NCBI RefSeq assembly: GCF_019145205.1
Contig: NZ_JAHSTT010000002.1
Coordinates: 310,001-374,000, forward strand
Source: Pseudomonas khavaziana
GTDB taxonomy: Bacteria; Pseudomonadota; Gammaproteobacteria; Pseudomonadales; Pseudomonadaceae
Length of the DNA: 64,000 nucleotides
Direction: 5' to 3'
Shown: positions 9,590-19,549 of the stretch, piece by piece
Position numbering within the stretch: position 1 is the first letter of the stretch
How the letters are laid out: each line of letters opens with the position of its first letter
Notes under the pieces: model-generated
What the model was told of the DNA's origin: nothing
Seen by the model: the letters and a program-made list of their open reading frames with translations, nothing else
Databases searched by the model: none
Translations under genes and position numbers: made by a program

Positions 9590-10510
9590 ATGTCTCGTCG
9601 TCTTCCTCCGCTGTATGCCCTGCGTGCATTCGAAGCCGCTTCGCGACACAACTCCTTCACCCGTGCGGCGCAGGAGTTGTCCATTACCCAGAGTGCGATC
9701 AGCCGCCATATCCGCACCCTTGAAGAGCACTTCGCTTGCCGCCTGTTCCAGCGCAGTGGCCGCAACCTTCAGCTCACCGAAGCCGCACGCCTGTTGTTGC
9801 CCGGAGTGCGCGAAGGGTTCGCCGCGCTGGAGCGCGCCTGTCATACCCTGAACGCCGAAGATGACATCCTGCGCATGAAAGCGCCGTCCACATTGACCAT
9901 GCGCTGGCTGCTGGCGCGGTTGAGTCGCTTCCGTGCATTGCAGCCGGGCAATGAGGTGCAACTGACCAGCGCGTGGATGAGCGTAGACGAGGTGGACTTC
10001 AACCAGGAGCCCTTCGACTGTGCGGTGTTGCTGAGCTACGGGCATTTTCCGGCGGACTGGGACGCCTGTTACTTGTTCCCGGAGTTGCTGATCCCCGTCG
10101 GCGCGCCGAACCTGCTGGACGATGGTCCTTGGGACGCCGCGCGCCTGGCGAGTGCGGAATTGCTGCACCCCACCCCCGACCGTCGCGACTGGCGCAACTG
10201 GCTGGAACGCATGGGGTTGTCGTCCCAGGTATCCCTCAAGGGCGGGCAGGTATTCGATACCCTAGAACTGGGCATGATCGCTGCGGCGCGAGGCTATGGC
10301 GTTTCCATGGGCGATCTGCTGATGGTGGCTGAGGATGTGGCGCAAGGTCGGCTGAGCCTGCCCTGGCCCACGGCGGTCGCCAGTAGGGAAAACTACTACC
10401 TGGTGTGGCCGAAAACCCGTCCAGGCGGCGAGCGTTTGCGGCGCTTGGCGGAGTTTCTTCAAAGCGAAGTCAAGGCGATGGAATTGCCTCGGGTCGAGCG
10501 CCTAGATTGA
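9590..10510 (+). CDS. LysR family transcriptional regulator (GcvA-like)
   Basis: 306 residues. It starts MSRRLPPLYALRAFEAASRH, with a winged HTH in the first 65 residues (FTRAAQELSITQSAISRHIR) and a LysR substrate-binding domain after residue 90. The opening residues match the GcvA-like subgroup. The frame is open further upstream (9422), but that would run through the MATE start and the operator, so ATG 9590 is used. Its divergent neighbour, the MATE exporter, is the obvious candidate target. The inducer is unknown. Confidence 0.88.
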   Translation: MSRRLPPLYALRAFEAASRHNSFTRAAQELSITQSAISRHIRTLEEHFACRLFQRSGRNLQLTEAARLLLPGVREGFAALERACHTLNAEDDILRMKAPSTLTMRWLLARLSRFRALQPGNEVQLTSAWMSVDEVDFNQEPFDCAVLLSYGHFPADWDACYLFPELLIPVGAPNLLDDGPWDAARLASAELLHPTPDRRDWRNWLERMGLSSQVSLKGGQVFDTLELGMIAAARGYGVSMGDLLMVAEDVAQGRLSLPWPTAVASRENYYLVWPKTRPGGERLRRLAEFLQSEVKAMELPRVERLD

Positions 10511-10687
10511 GTGGACTTAAGTGGTCGTGCAATCGTTTGCGCGATACCCCTGTAATTCTCTCAAGTATTGGCAAATGCCGCCGAAGAAGGGGTGTTGGAA
10601 CCATCGTGCACCAACGTTTCCCACTAGAATAATTTGCCGAGCAGCGCTAAGAGATCAGGATGATCCTGGCCTCGGCCAGGAGCTCCC

Positions 10688-12664
10688 ATGTCTCAACCTC
10701 GTGCCCGGATTGCCTCCCAGTTAGGTCTCGCACTTGCCGTGATTCTGGCTGTCGTTATCAGCGGCAGTACCGTATTCGCCCTGCGTTCCCTCGACTCCGC
10801 CAACCTCGACACCCGTGAGGAGCACTTGGCCAGCGAAGCGCGCTTGCTCGCCGACCAGCTCAATACCTTCCACAGCACCTTGCGCGAAAGTACCCAGCGT
10901 TTGAGCGGGCTGTTTGAAAAGCGCTTCGTCGCCGGCTTGAGTGTGCGTGCTGACCAACCGGTGGCGGTGGCTGGTGTGCAGACCCCGAGTCTTTACCTGG
11001 GTAACGAGGTGCTGAACAACAATTTCGAAGAGGTGGATGAGTTCAAGCAGATGTCCGGCGGCGTGGCCACGGTGTTCGTGCGCAGCGGCGACGACTTTAT
11101 CCGCGTCAGCACCTCGCTGACCAAGCAGGATGGCAACCGCGCTATCGGCACTGTGCTGGACCGTCAGGGCGCGGCTTACCAGCGCGTTGCCGAGGGGCAG
11201 ACCTATATCGGTCGTGCGGTGTTGTTCGACCGTTCCTACATGACCCAATACAGCCCGGTGCGTGACAGCAGCGGCAAGGTCATCGCCGTGCTGTTCATCG
11301 GTTTTGATTACACCGACGCCCAGAATGCCCAGTTTGAAAATCTCAAACGCTTCCGTATTGGCCAGACAGGCTCCCTTGCGCTGCTTGATGAGCAGAAACA
11401 CTGGTTGGTGGCGCCAGCTGGCGTGCAGGCGCCGGATGAGGCCATTGCGGTGATGCTCGACCTGGCAAAGAAACCGGGAGCTGGCCGCTTCTGGAGCGAC
11501 AAGCACGAGGACTTCTACAGCGTTTCGGTGCCGTTCGACGGCGGCCCATGGGCGGTGGTAGCGAGCATGCCCAAGGCTGAGATTCGCGCCGTGACTTGGG
11601 AAGTCGGTATCCGCCTGGTAATCGGCAGTGTGCTGGCGATGTTGCTGGCAGTGGGTGCCACGGTGTGGCTGTTGCGCAGCAAGCTGGCGCCACTGAGCGA
11701 CCTGGTGCGCCAGGCAGAAGCCCTGGGCGCGGGTGACTTGAGCGCACGCCTCAACGTGTCCAGCCATGACGAGATCGGCCAGTTGGCGCGTAGCTTCAAC
11801 CAGATGGGCGACGCGCTGTCGACCATGGTTTCCCATATCCGCAACGCTGCCGAACAGGTCAACAGCCGCGCCCAGGCGCTGTCAGGTTTGTCCGGTGGTG
11901 CCTATGAAGGCATGGAGCAGCAGTCCGGCGAAATCACCAGCATGGCCGGCGCGGTGGAAGAATTCAGCGCCACTTCGTTGAACATCGCCGACAACATGGG
12001 CAACACCGAGCGCCTGGCGCAAGAAAATGCCCAGCAGACCCGCATTGGCCGCGACTCGATGCAGGAGGCGTCATCCTCCCTGGAGCATATCGCCACCGCC
12101 CTGAACAGCACCGCTGCGGTGATCAACACCCTGGGCCAGCGCTCCCAGGAAATCGGCGGGATCGTTGGCGTAATCACGTCCATCGCTGAACAGACCAATC
12201 TGCTGGCGCTCAACGCCGCCATCGAAGCCGCCCGCGCCGGTGAACAGGGTCGGGGTTTCGCCGTGGTCGCCGACGAGGTGCGCAACCTGGCGTCGCGCAC
12301 CCGTCAGGCCACCGATGAAATTTCCACGATGATCCAGAGCATCCAGCAGGAAACCGGCAATGCCATCAGCACCATGGAACACGGCAATGTGCTGATGCAG
12401 GAAGGCCTGTCGCGTAACGCCGCCGTGGCCTCGGCCCTGGCGCGTATCGACGAGCAAAGCCGCTCGGCCGGCCAGCAGTTCGCTGCGATCACCACCGCGA
12501 CCCAAGAGCAAAGCAGTACTGCCACATTGCTCAGCAGCAACTTGCAGAGCATTGCACTGGCCAACAGCGAACAGCGCGAAGTGGTGTCGAACCTGGCGGT
12601 TACCGCCAAGGAGCTGGAGACCTTGGCGGCTGGCTTGCGTCAGGAGGTCGACCGGTTTCGTTGA
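10688..12664 (+). CDS. methyl-accepting chemotaxis protein with periplasmic Cache sensor
   Basis: 658 residues: TM1 (about 10-30), a large periplasmic sensor of the Cache3-Cache2 type (about 35-300, with a [19 protein letters not shown] block), TM2 (about 305-330), a HAMP linker (about 330-385) and the cytoplasmic signalling hairpin. The hairpin tip is present ([20 protein letters not shown]), as is the [13 protein letters not shown] helix. No C-terminal CheR-tethering pentapeptide is seen. AGGAGC lies 5 bases before ATG 10688. It would feed CheA; the ligand is not readable. The stop is only 3 bp from that of the convergent six-TM gene. Confidence 0.93.
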   Translation: MSQPRARIASQLGLALAVILAVVISGSTVFALRSLDSANLDTREEHLASEARLLADQLNTFHSTLRESTQRLSGLFEKRFVAGLSVRADQPVAVAGVQTPSLYLGNEVLNNNFEEVDEFKQMSGGVATVFVRSGDDFIRVSTSLTKQDGNRAIGTVLDRQGAAYQRVAEGQTYIGRAVLFDRSYMTQYSPVRDSSGKVIAVLFIGFDYTDAQNAQFENLKRFRIGQTGSLALLDEQKHWLVAPAGVQAPDEAIAVMLDLAKKPGAGRFWSDKHEDFYSVSVPFDGGPWAVVASMPKAEIRAVTWEVGIRLVIGSVLAMLLAVGATVWLLRSKLAPLSDLVRQAEALGAGDLSARLNVSSHDEIGQLARSFNQMGDALSTMVSHIRNAAEQVNSRAQALSGLSGGAYEGMEQQSGEITSMAGAVEEFSATSLNIADNMGNTERLAQENAQQTRIGRDSMQEASSSLEHIATALNSTAAVINTLGQRSQEIGGIVGVITSIAEQTNLLALNAAIEAARAGEQGRGFAVVADEVRNLASRTRQATDEISTMIQSIQQETGNAISTMEHGNVLMQEGLSRNAAVASALARIDEQSRSAGQQFAAITTATQEQSSTATLLSSNLQSIALANSEQREVVSNLAVTAKELETLAAGLRQEVDRFR

Positions 12665-12667
12665 GGT

Positions 12668-13582
12668 TCAGGGCTCCCCAAGCCCTGGATCCACGCGCTT
12701 GCCGATGTCTTTGAGCCGCGCCAGTTGGTCGACCATGCCTGGCGCTTCGTCCAGGCTGGTGACGAAGGTCCACAGATAGGTCATGACCGCGTAGATGTGG
12801 CCAGCCTTGACCGCTGGGGTCATGGCCAACTGGCTGATCGCAACCACGAACAGTAAGGCTGCGATCGCGCCGATAAACAGGAACGCCGCGGCCTCGCGGT
12901 CTGACAGCCAGATACGCAGGCGTGACAGCACCTGGTAATGGCGTCGCAGGGTTGGCGCGCCGACCTTTTCGACCAGGCCGATCTCTTTTTCCAAGCGGTT
13001 GTTCAGGCGCTCGTGCAGCGCCTGATTACGTTCGGCAAAGCGTGGCAACAAGGTGATGCACAGCAGCAGCGCGGCCAGGCATGCCATGCCTACCCATGGT
13101 TCAATCACGATCAACATCACCGCCGCGCCCACAATCGACACTAACGCTGTGGCAATGATCGGCACGTGTTTTTCAAAGAAGTCGACAAACTCCCGTGCTA
13201 GCACCACCCGTGCCGCCGATTTCGAGGTGCTGTGGTTCTGTAGGCGCTGGTTGAGAATGACCGGCACCGCGAGGTCGGCATAAATGCGCGTGAACGTGCG
13301 CGTGTCCAGTGCCCGTCGTGCCGCCCCTACGGCCCAGAACGCCATGACCACGGCGGCATAGAGCAACGCACTGGTGGTATCGCCGCGGATAATCGAATCC
13401 ACCGCGAACCCGGCAAACAGCGGGTAAGCCAACAACAGTGCGTTCTCCAGCGCCACCAGCGACAAGGTGCATGACAGCTTGCCGGGATAGGCTTTGGCAA
13501 TAGCTTTGAGCGTCTGACTGGCGGACTGTTGGCCGATTTTCTTGCTTTCTTCGATCAGAATGTGTGGGGTGACGGATGTCAT
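12668..13582 (-). CDS. ABC transporter six-transmembrane domain protein lacking its own ATPase
   Basis: 304 residues from ATG 13582 (the open frame runs to 13630, into the operator). Hydrophobic segments near residues 40-65, 70-90, 140-185 and 235-285 fit an ABC_6TM exporter-type domain, with an FxxxHVPIIATALVSIVG block. No Walker A, signature or Walker B motif occurs, and no ATPase gene is adjacent. It either works with an ATPase encoded elsewhere or has another role. It is divergent from a TetR regulator over two palindromes, suggesting direct repression. The specific function is not recognised. Confidence 0.7.
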   Translation of the reverse strand: MTSVTPHILIEESKKIGQQSASQTLKAIAKAYPGKLSCTLSLVALENALLLAYPLFAGFAVDSIIRGDTTSALLYAAVVMAFWAVGAARRALDTRTFTRIYADLAVPVILNQRLQNHSTSKSAARVVLAREFVDFFEKHVPIIATALVSIVGAAVMLIVIEPWVGMACLAALLLCITLLPRFAERNQALHERLNNRLEKEIGLVEKVGAPTLRRHYQVLSRLRIWLSDREAAAFLFIGAIAALLFVVAISQLAMTPAVKAGHIYAVMTYLWTFVTSLDEAPGMVDQLARLKDIGKRVDPGLGEP

Positions 13583-13614
13583 GGGGTGCACCAAAGGAGT
13601 GATAGACGCTATTA

Positions 13615-13652
13615 TTGAGCGACTGCTCAAGTATCCTTGAGCGATCGCTCAA
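13615..13652. promoter_or_regulatory. tandem palindromic operator between the six-TM gene and TetR
   Basis: TTGAGCGACTGCTCAA (13615-13630, 6-bp arms) and TTGAGCGATCGCTCAA (13637-13652, a perfect 16-bp palindrome). The centres are 22 bp apart, about two helical turns, so two dimers could bind one face. A further half-site, TTGCTCAA, overlaps the TetR start codon. The binding protein is inferred to be the adjacent TetR. Confidence 0.75.
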
Positions 13653-13696
13653 AAAGCAAGCGCCGCTTATCTGTCCACGCTCGAAGGAATTGCTCA

Positions 13697-14272
13697 ATGT
13701 CGCGTATCGACCGTAAAGACCAGATCATCGCCGCCGCCCTGGAGCTGTTTCGCAGCAAGGGTTTTGCCGATGTATCCACCCGTGACCTGGCCGAACATGC
13801 CGGGCTGTCGCGCAGTCACGTTTATCACTACTTCAGCGACTGGAATGAACTGCGCCGCGAAGCCTTTGTGCGTTTTGCCAATGAGCAATTGGACGAAGTG
13901 CGCGAGCCCTTGGCTGATGTGCCACCGCAGGAGGCGCTCGTGGGGTTCTTGCACGACTGCCTGCCCAGCACTGCCGATGCCGGTTGGGCGCTCTGGCTCG
14001 ACGCCTGGGACGAGGCCATGCACGACGGGCAAATGGCCCAGGCTTACCTGGCGATCAACGCTCAATGGCAAGGCATGCTTGCCGAGGTGATCGAGCGCGG
14101 CGTTGCCTCCGGCGCGTTTCACTGCGAGTCGCCCCAACGCGCTGCACGGCAGATTTTTGCCCTGGCGATGGGCTATGCCGATGACCTGATGCTCAAGCCT
14201 TCCACCGAGTCGGCAGAAGCGGCATTGGATGAGGTGCTGGAAGTGGCGAGGCTGCTGCTGGGGTTCTCCTGA
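13697..14272 (+). CDS. TetR/AcrR family transcriptional regulator
   Basis: 191 residues from ATG 13697, with GAAGGA 8 bases upstream; the frame is open to 13637, but that would put the operator in the coding region. The N-terminal HTH (residues about 10-57: IIAAALELFRSKGFADVSTRDLAEHAGLSRSHVYHYF) is standard TetR, followed by an all-helical ligand domain. It probably represses itself and the divergent six-TM gene through the tandem palindromes. It ends 6 bp before the comM stop (convergent). Ligand unknown. Confidence 0.9.
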   Translation: MSRIDRKDQIIAAALELFRSKGFADVSTRDLAEHAGLSRSHVYHYFSDWNELRREAFVRFANEQLDEVREPLADVPPQEALVGFLHDCLPSTADAGWALWLDAWDEAMHDGQMAQAYLAINAQWQGMLAEVIERGVASGAFHCESPQRAARQIFALAMGYADDLMLKPSTESAEAALDEVLEVARLLLGFS

Positions 14273-14278
14273 CCGCTG

Positions 14279-15775
14279 CTAGCCAATCGCGGCCGGTCGG
14301 TACTGCAATGCCTCCGCCAAATGATGGCGAACGATGCCGTCTACTTGCTCAAGGTCCGCGAGCGTACGCGCTACCTTGAGTAACCTGTGTGCTGCGCGCA
14401 GGGATAACGTCAGCCGTTCACAGGCGTTCTCCAGCCAGTGTTCATCGGCTTTCTCCAAGCGGCAGTGTTCGCGTAGTCCAGGCAGATCCAGGAACGCATT
14501 GGCACAGCCCTGGCGCTGTTGCTGGCGCTCCCGGGCCTCGGCCACCTGGGCGGATGCCTGAGCGGTGGTGTCGCCGGCCTGCTGGGAGGGGGTCAGCACA
14601 GTGGTCTCCCGGGCTACGGTCAGGTGCAAGTCAATCCGGTCCAGCAACGGCCCGGAGAGCTTGTTGCGATAGCGCTGGATCTGCTCCGGCGTGCACCGGC
14701 AACGCCCACTGGGCTCGCCCATGTAGCCGCAAGGGCAGGGGTTCATCGCCGCGACCAGTTGAAAGCGCGCCGGGAACCTCACCCGGTCACGGGCTCGGGA
14801 GATCACGATATGCCCCGACTCCAATGGCTCGCGCAGCACTTCCAGCACCTTACGATCAAACTCCGGCAGTTCATCCAGGAACAGCACCCCGTGGTGGGCC
14901 AGGGTGATTTCCCCCGGTTGCGGCTTCGAGCCGCCCCCCACCAGTGCCGGCCCGGATGCCGAATGGTGTGGTTGCCGGAACGGGCGGTTAGGCCAATGGC
15001 TCAGGGGCTGGAGGCTGACCACGGATTGGATCGCTGCTACTTCCAGGGCTTCCTGCTCGCTCAGCGGCGGCAGCAAACCCGGAAGCCGGCTGGCGAGCAG
15101 GGTTTTACCGGTGCCCGGGGGGCCACTGAACAACAGGTTATGCGCGCCGGCCGCGGCGATCAGCAGCGCACGCTTGGCCGCCAATTGGCCCTGTACTTCG
15201 ATCAGGTCCGGGTAGGGTTGGTTCAAATACAGCAGGCCGTCAGATGTGTAGGGTTCAATCGGCACGTGTCCATTCAGGTGCGCCACCACCTGCAGCAAAT
15301 GATCCACGGCGATCACTTTCAACCCGGACGCCAGGCACGCTTCCTCGGCATTGGCTCGGGGCACTATCACGGTGCGCCCAGCCTTGCGCGCTGCCAGTGC
15401 CGCCGGCAACACACCCTTTACCGCCCGCACCTCACCGGATAGCGCCAGCTCTCCCAGGCACTCCACCTCATCGAGCATCAACGCCGGCACCTGCACGCTG
15501 GCCGCGAGGATCCCCAGCGCAATCGCAAGATCAAAACGCCCGCCGTCCTTGGGCAGGTCGGCGGGCGCGAGGTTGAGGGTGATGCGACGTGCTGGGTATT
15601 GCAGCGCCGAATTCAGGATGGCACTGCGCACGCGGTCTTTGCTCTCTTTCACCGCCGTCTCCGGCAAACCCACCAGTGTCAGTGATGGCAGACCATTGGC
15701 CATATGCACTTCGACGGTGACGGCAGGGGCTTCGACGCCGAGCTGGGCGCGACTGTGGACGATGGCGAGGGACAT
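14279..15775 (-). CDS. comM: ComM/YifB-type Mg-chelatase-like AAA+ helicase
   Basis: 498 residues. It has an N-terminal Lon-S5-like fold (about 20-140), Walker A GPPGTGKT near residue 218, Walker B VLFLDELPEF, and a C-terminal Mg_chelatase_C region. ComM proteins are hexameric helicases that drive branch migration when foreign DNA is integrated during transformation, and they are kept in many species not known to be competent. ATG 15775. It lies next to ubiK and glnK, as in other pseudomonads. Confidence 0.92.
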   Translation of the reverse strand: MSLAIVHSRAQLGVEAPAVTVEVHMANGLPSLTLVGLPETAVKESKDRVRSAILNSALQYPARRITLNLAPADLPKDGGRFDLAIALGILAASVQVPALMLDEVECLGELALSGEVRAVKGVLPAALAARKAGRTVIVPRANAEEACLASGLKVIAVDHLLQVVAHLNGHVPIEPYTSDGLLYLNQPYPDLIEVQGQLAAKRALLIAAAGAHNLLFSGPPGTGKTLLASRLPGLLPPLSEQEALEVAAIQSVVSLQPLSHWPNRPFRQPHHSASGPALVGGGSKPQPGEITLAHHGVLFLDELPEFDRKVLEVLREPLESGHIVISRARDRVRFPARFQLVAAMNPCPCGYMGEPSGRCRCTPEQIQRYRNKLSGPLLDRIDLHLTVARETTVLTPSQQAGDTTAQASAQVAEARERQQQRQGCANAFLDLPGLREHCRLEKADEHWLENACERLTLSLRAAHRLLKVARTLADLEQVDGIVRHHLAEALQYRPAAIG

Positions 15776-15892
15776 GCTCGTTCCTTGAAAGGGAGGGCCG
15801 CTTCCTGCGGGTTCTTCAAGGGTAGACGAGGGGGGAAGAGCGAGGCGGGGAAGGTTTTACAGAACGTATCCGTGGTGCAATGCATAACAAAT

Positions 15893-15976
15893 GTGGGAGG
15901 GGGCTTGCTCCCGATGGCGATGCATCAGCCAATATTAATGGTGACTGACACACTGCTATCGGGGGCCCCCTCCCAC
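15893..15976. repeat. REPIN with damaged right arm
   Basis: The left arm GTGGGAGGGGGCTTGCTCCC is intact. The right arm reads CTATCGGGGGCCCCCTCCCAC, a net loss of four bases (GGGAGCAAG reduced to GGGGG) compared with the other copies. It lies between comM and ubiK, both on the minus strand. Confidence 0.85.
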
Positions 15977-15987
15977 ATGGACTGCGT

Positions 15988-16251
15988 TTATTCAGCCGAC
16001 GTTGGCGTCAGCCGCGCTTCCAGTTCTGCCACTTTCGCCTCCAGGCTCTCCAATCGCGCACGCGTGCGGGCGAGCACCACCATTTGGCTATCGAATTCTT
16101 CACGGCTGACCAGGTCGAGCTTGCTGAAGCCACTTTGCAGCAGGGCCTTGAACTGGCTTTCGATTTCATTGCGAGGCAGCGGGGTGTCGCCGCTGAACAG
16201 GCGAGAGGCGTGGCCGCTCAGGGCGTCGAGGAAGTCTTTGGGCGCGAGCAT
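15988..16251 (-). CDS. ubiK: ubiquinone biosynthesis accessory factor UbiK (BMFP domain)
   Basis: An 87-residue protein with a short amphipathic N-terminus and a coiled coil at residues about 45-82 (REEFDSQMVVLARTRARLES then LEAKVAELEARL). This matches the YqiC/BMFP family, renamed UbiK. It assists the Ubi protein complex in aerobic ubiquinone synthesis, probably by binding UbiJ and lipid. Full length for the family. ATG 16251. It is divergent from glnK. Confidence 0.9.
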   Translation of the reverse strand: MLAPKDFLDALSGHASRLFSGDTPLPRNEIESQFKALLQSGFSKLDLVSREEFDSQMVVLARTRARLESLEAKVAELEARLTPTSAE

Positions 16252-16324
16252 GGGAAGTAGTCCGGAAAACAGTTGGCCGGCAGTGTATCACGCAGCGTCT
16301 ATAGTCTTTTCACGTCCCCGCTGC

Positions 16325-16372
16325 GCACGCTTTTCGCGCAGTGGGGTGGGCAGCCGCGCACTGTTTTGATGC
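16325..16372 (+). promoter_or_regulatory. two NtrC-like enhancer sites upstream of glnK
   Basis: GCAC-N7-GCGC (16325-16339) and GCAC-N7-ATGC (16358-16372) each differ at one base from the NtrC dyad GCAC-N7-GTGC. They are 33 bp apart (three turns). With the start predicted near 16474, their centres fall at about -142 and -109, close to the NtrC enhancer positions known for enteric glnA. Confidence 0.6.
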
Positions 16373-16447
16373 GCATTGCCGCCGCGCAAACGCCTCGAGG
16401 GTGGGCACAAGTGGGCAAAGGACTGTTTTCAGTGGCTTTTACGGAGC

Positions 16448-16463
16448 TGGCAAGGTTTCTGCT
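16448..16463 (+). promoter_or_regulatory. sigma-54 promoter of glnK-amtB
   Basis: TGGCAAGGTTTCTGCT has GG and GC separated by exactly 10 bases, as in the -24/-12 consensus TGGCAC-N5-TTGC. A transcript would start near 16473, giving a leader of about 200 bases before glnK. Confidence 0.75.
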
Positions 16464-16488
16464 TAGACGATCATGACCCATGCACTGA

Positions 16489-17013
<525 letters not shown>

Positions 17014-17047
17014 GCCGCCAAACCCCAACGCCCCAGGAGAAAACAAT

Positions 17048-18385
17048 ATGACTCTGCGTAAATTCGCAGGGCTCGGAGCCCTGCTGTCCATCGTAATGCC
17101 AGGCCTGGCCATGGCGGCAGATGAAGTGGCTGCTCCAGTCCTCAACTCCGGCGACACTGCCTGGATGCTGACCGCCACCGCACTGGTGCTGTTCATGACT
17201 ATCCCTGGCCTGGCGCTGTTTTACGGCGGCATGGTCCGCTCCAAGAATATCCTGTCGGTGATGATGCAGTGCTTTGCCATCACTGGCCTGATCAGCATCC
17301 TGTGGGTCGTCTACGGCTACAGCATCGCGTTCGATACCACCGGTATGGAACAGGGCGTTGTCAATTTCAATTCCTTCTTCGGCGGCATGGGCAAGGCGTT
17401 CCTGGCGGGTGTCACCCCGGCCAGCATTACCGGGCCTGCGGCGCTGTTTCCGGAAGCGGTGTTCATCACCTTCCAGATGACCTTCGCCATCATCACCCCA
17501 GCGCTGATCGTCGGTGCTTTCGCCGAGCGTATGAAGTTCTCCGCGATGCTGATCTTCATGGCGATCTGGTTCACCCTGGTCTATGCGCCGATCGCGCACA
17601 TGGTCTGGAGCGGCAACGGTGGCCTGATGTGGGACTGGGGTGTGCTGGACTTCGCCGGCGGCACCGTCGTGCATATCAACGCTGGTGTGGCTGGCCTGGT
17701 GGCGTGCATCGTGCTCGGCAAGCGCAAAGGCTTCCCGACCACCCCCATGGCGCCGCACAACCTGGGTTATACCCTGATGGGCGCGGCCATGCTGTGGATC
17801 GGCTGGTTCGGTTTCAACGCCGGCTCCGCCGCGGCGGCCAACGGCACTGCGGGCATGGCGATGCTGGTTACCCAGATCGCCACCGCCGCTGCGGCACTGG
17901 GCTGGATGTTTGCCGAGTGGATCACCCACGGTAAACCAAGCGCACTGGGGATCGCCTCGGGCGTGGTGGCCGGCCTGGTCGCTGTCACGCCAGCCGCTGG
18001 CACCGTGGGACCGATGGGCGCCTTGGTGATCGGCCTGGTCGCCGGCGTGGTGTGCTTCTTCTGCGCTACCAGCCTCAAGCGCAAGCTTGGCTATGACGAC
18101 TCCCTGGACGCCTTTGGCGTACACGGTATCGGCGGTATCGTCGGTGCGATCCTCACCGGTGTGTTTGCAGCCCCGGCCCTGGGCGGCTTCGGCACCGTGA
18201 CGGACATTGCTGCCCAAGTCTGGATCCAGTGCAAAGGCGTCGGCTTCACTGTGATCTACACGGCGATCGTGACCTTCGTCATCCTCAAGGTACTGGACAT
18301 GGTCATGGGCCTGCGTGTCACCGAAGAGGAAGAGGCGGTAGGCCTCGATCTGGCGCAGCACAACGAGCGCGGCTACAACTTGTAA
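17048..18385 (+). CDS. amtB: ammonium transporter AmtB
   Basis: 445 residues with a cleavable signal peptide (ending AMAA, about residue 23) and eleven membrane segments. Conserved ammonium-channel blocks include ALVLFMTIPGLALFYGGMVR, AFAERMKFSAML, the first pore-His region (VHINAGVAGLV) and the second (GVHGIGGIVGAILTG). It imports ammonium at the inner membrane and is gated by GlnK from the same operon. ATG 17048 follows CAGGAG; the frame is open further upstream through glnK. A strong terminator closes the operon. Confidence 0.96.
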   Translation: MTLRKFAGLGALLSIVMPGLAMAADEVAAPVLNSGDTAWMLTATALVLFMTIPGLALFYGGMVRSKNILSVMMQCFAITGLISILWVVYGYSIAFDTTGMEQGVVNFNSFFGGMGKAFLAGVTPASITGPAALFPEAVFITFQMTFAIITPALIVGAFAERMKFSAMLIFMAIWFTLVYAPIAHMVWSGNGGLMWDWGVLDFAGGTVVHINAGVAGLVACIVLGKRKGFPTTPMAPHNLGYTLMGAAMLWIGWFGFNAGSAAAANGTAGMAMLVTQIATAAAALGWMFAEWITHGKPSALGIASGVVAGLVAVTPAAGTVGPMGALVIGLVAGVVCFFCATSLKRKLGYDDSLDAFGVHGIGGIVGAILTGVFAAPALGGFGTVTDIAAQVWIQCKGVGFTVIYTAIVTFVILKVLDMVMGLRVTEEEEAVGLDLAQHNERGYNL

Positions 18386-18400
18386 GCACATGAAAAAAAG

Positions 18401-18426
18401 ATGCCCGGCTTGCCGGGCATTTTTTT
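18401..18426 (+). terminator. intrinsic terminator after amtB
   Basis: ATGCCCGGC (18401-18409), TT, GCCGGGCAT (18412-18420), then six T. The stem is perfect over 9 bp. Confidence 0.9.
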
Positions 18427-18594
18427 GCCTGGCGTTTGTCTGTGGCTAAAGGTGCGTGGGTTTTTTGTCGACTTTGTGATGGGATCCACGCGGCACTTTC
18501 AAGGGTGCAAATGTCTTACAGCTATGAAGGCGTATTCGGCACTTTGTTTTTTCCCAGAGCGCGCTAGAATGCGCGCCGATGGGCGGAGAACTGT

Positions 18595-19020
18595 ATGTGG
18601 CAACAGACCCTGATTACCCTGCGGGCCAAGCCCCGGGGCTTTCATCTGGTAACGGACGAGTTGCTTGCCGGCTTGCCTGAATTAAAGGCGTGTCGTGTGG
18701 GCCTGTTGCATCTGTGGCTGCAGCACACCTCGGCCTCGTTGACCATTAACGAGAATGCCGACCCGGCGGTTCGCCGTGACTTCGAGCGGTTTTTCAACCT
18801 GCTGGTGCCGCAAGGCCGCGCCGGGTTTGAACACAACGACGAAGGTCCGGATGACCTGCCGGCGCACTTCAAGGCCAGTCTGCTGGGCTGCCAGCTGAGT
18901 TTGCCGGTCAAGGCCGGCCGCTTGGCGATAGGGACCTGGCAAGGTGTTTATCTGGGCGAGCACCGTGATCATGGCGGTGCTCGTAAAGTCCTCGCCACCT
19001 TGCAGGGTGAAGAGGCATAA
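18595..19020 (+). CDS. YjbQ family protein (UPF0047)
   Basis: 141 residues with the YjbQ signature: [18 protein letters not shown], the C-terminal [20 protein letters not shown] and conserved His/Asp residues. Family members show weak thiamine-phosphate synthase activity in enteric bacteria, but the normal role is unclear. It is probably a single gene, starting after the amtB terminator. Confidence 0.88.
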   Translation: MWQQTLITLRAKPRGFHLVTDELLAGLPELKACRVGLLHLWLQHTSASLTINENADPAVRRDFERFFNLLVPQGRAGFEHNDEGPDDLPAHFKASLLGCQLSLPVKAGRLAIGTWQGVYLGEHRDHGGARKVLATLQGEEA

Positions 19021-19122
19021 GCCACTGGTTATCCGGTGGATGTTGATTTTTTTCCGGCGACCTCGACAGAGGGTGAAGCTGGGCTATAACTAATCTGCTT
19101 TTCGCAAGTCATGAGGTAGAAC

Positions 19123-19455
19123 ATGAGCGACGATGATCTGGAACAAGACGACCTCGAAGTAGGTGATGAAGACGACACCGAAGAAGGTCTTGAAGTAGCG
19201 GCCGAAGACGTTGCTGAGGACGTCGATGAAAGCGGTGGCGATGACGCGGCTCCCAAAGCCAAAGGCAAAGCCAAGGCTGCGGTTTCGGTAGACGAGCTGC
19301 CAAGCGTTGAAGCCAAGAACAAAGAGCGTGATGCCCTGGCCCGTGCGATGGAAGAATTCCTCGCTAAAGGCGGCAAAGTGGTCGAAGTCGAGCCCAACGT
19401 GGTGGCTGATCCACCGAAGAAGCCGGACAACAAGTACGGCAGCCGACCCATCTGA
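19123..19455 (+). CDS. sutA: SutA-like RNA polymerase-binding regulator
   Basis: A 110-residue, highly acidic protein. The first 45 residues are almost all Asp/Glu/Gly/Val, then comes a lysine/alanine linker, a central helix (ELPSVEAKNKERDALARAMEEFLAKGG) and a C-terminal tail ending NKYGSRPI. This matches SutA of P. aeruginosa, a small protein that binds RNA polymerase and raises expression during slow growth. The position near glnK-amtB agrees. It starts at ATG 19123 and is followed by a terminator. It has no DNA-binding motif. Confidence 0.82.
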   Translation: MSDDDLEQDDLEVGDEDDTEEGLEVAAEDVAEDVDESGGDDAAPKAKGKAKAAVSVDELPSVEAKNKERDALARAMEEFLAKGGKVVEVEPNVVADPPKKPDNKYGSRPI

Positions 19456-19474
19456 GTCTGCCTCCTGCTTGCCG

Positions 19475-19503
19475 AAAAAGCCCGCCGTCGCTGCGGGCTT
19501 TTT
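19475..19503 (+). terminator. terminator after sutA
   Basis: AAAAAGCCCGC (19475-19485), a 7-base loop, GCGGGCTTTTT (19493-19503). The A and T tracts allow it to work in both directions, between sutA and the convergent HAD gene. Confidence 0.85.
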
Positions 19504-19549
19504 CACGCCTTATGATTTATCCGAGCCTTGTGGTGTTCTAAATGTGGTG

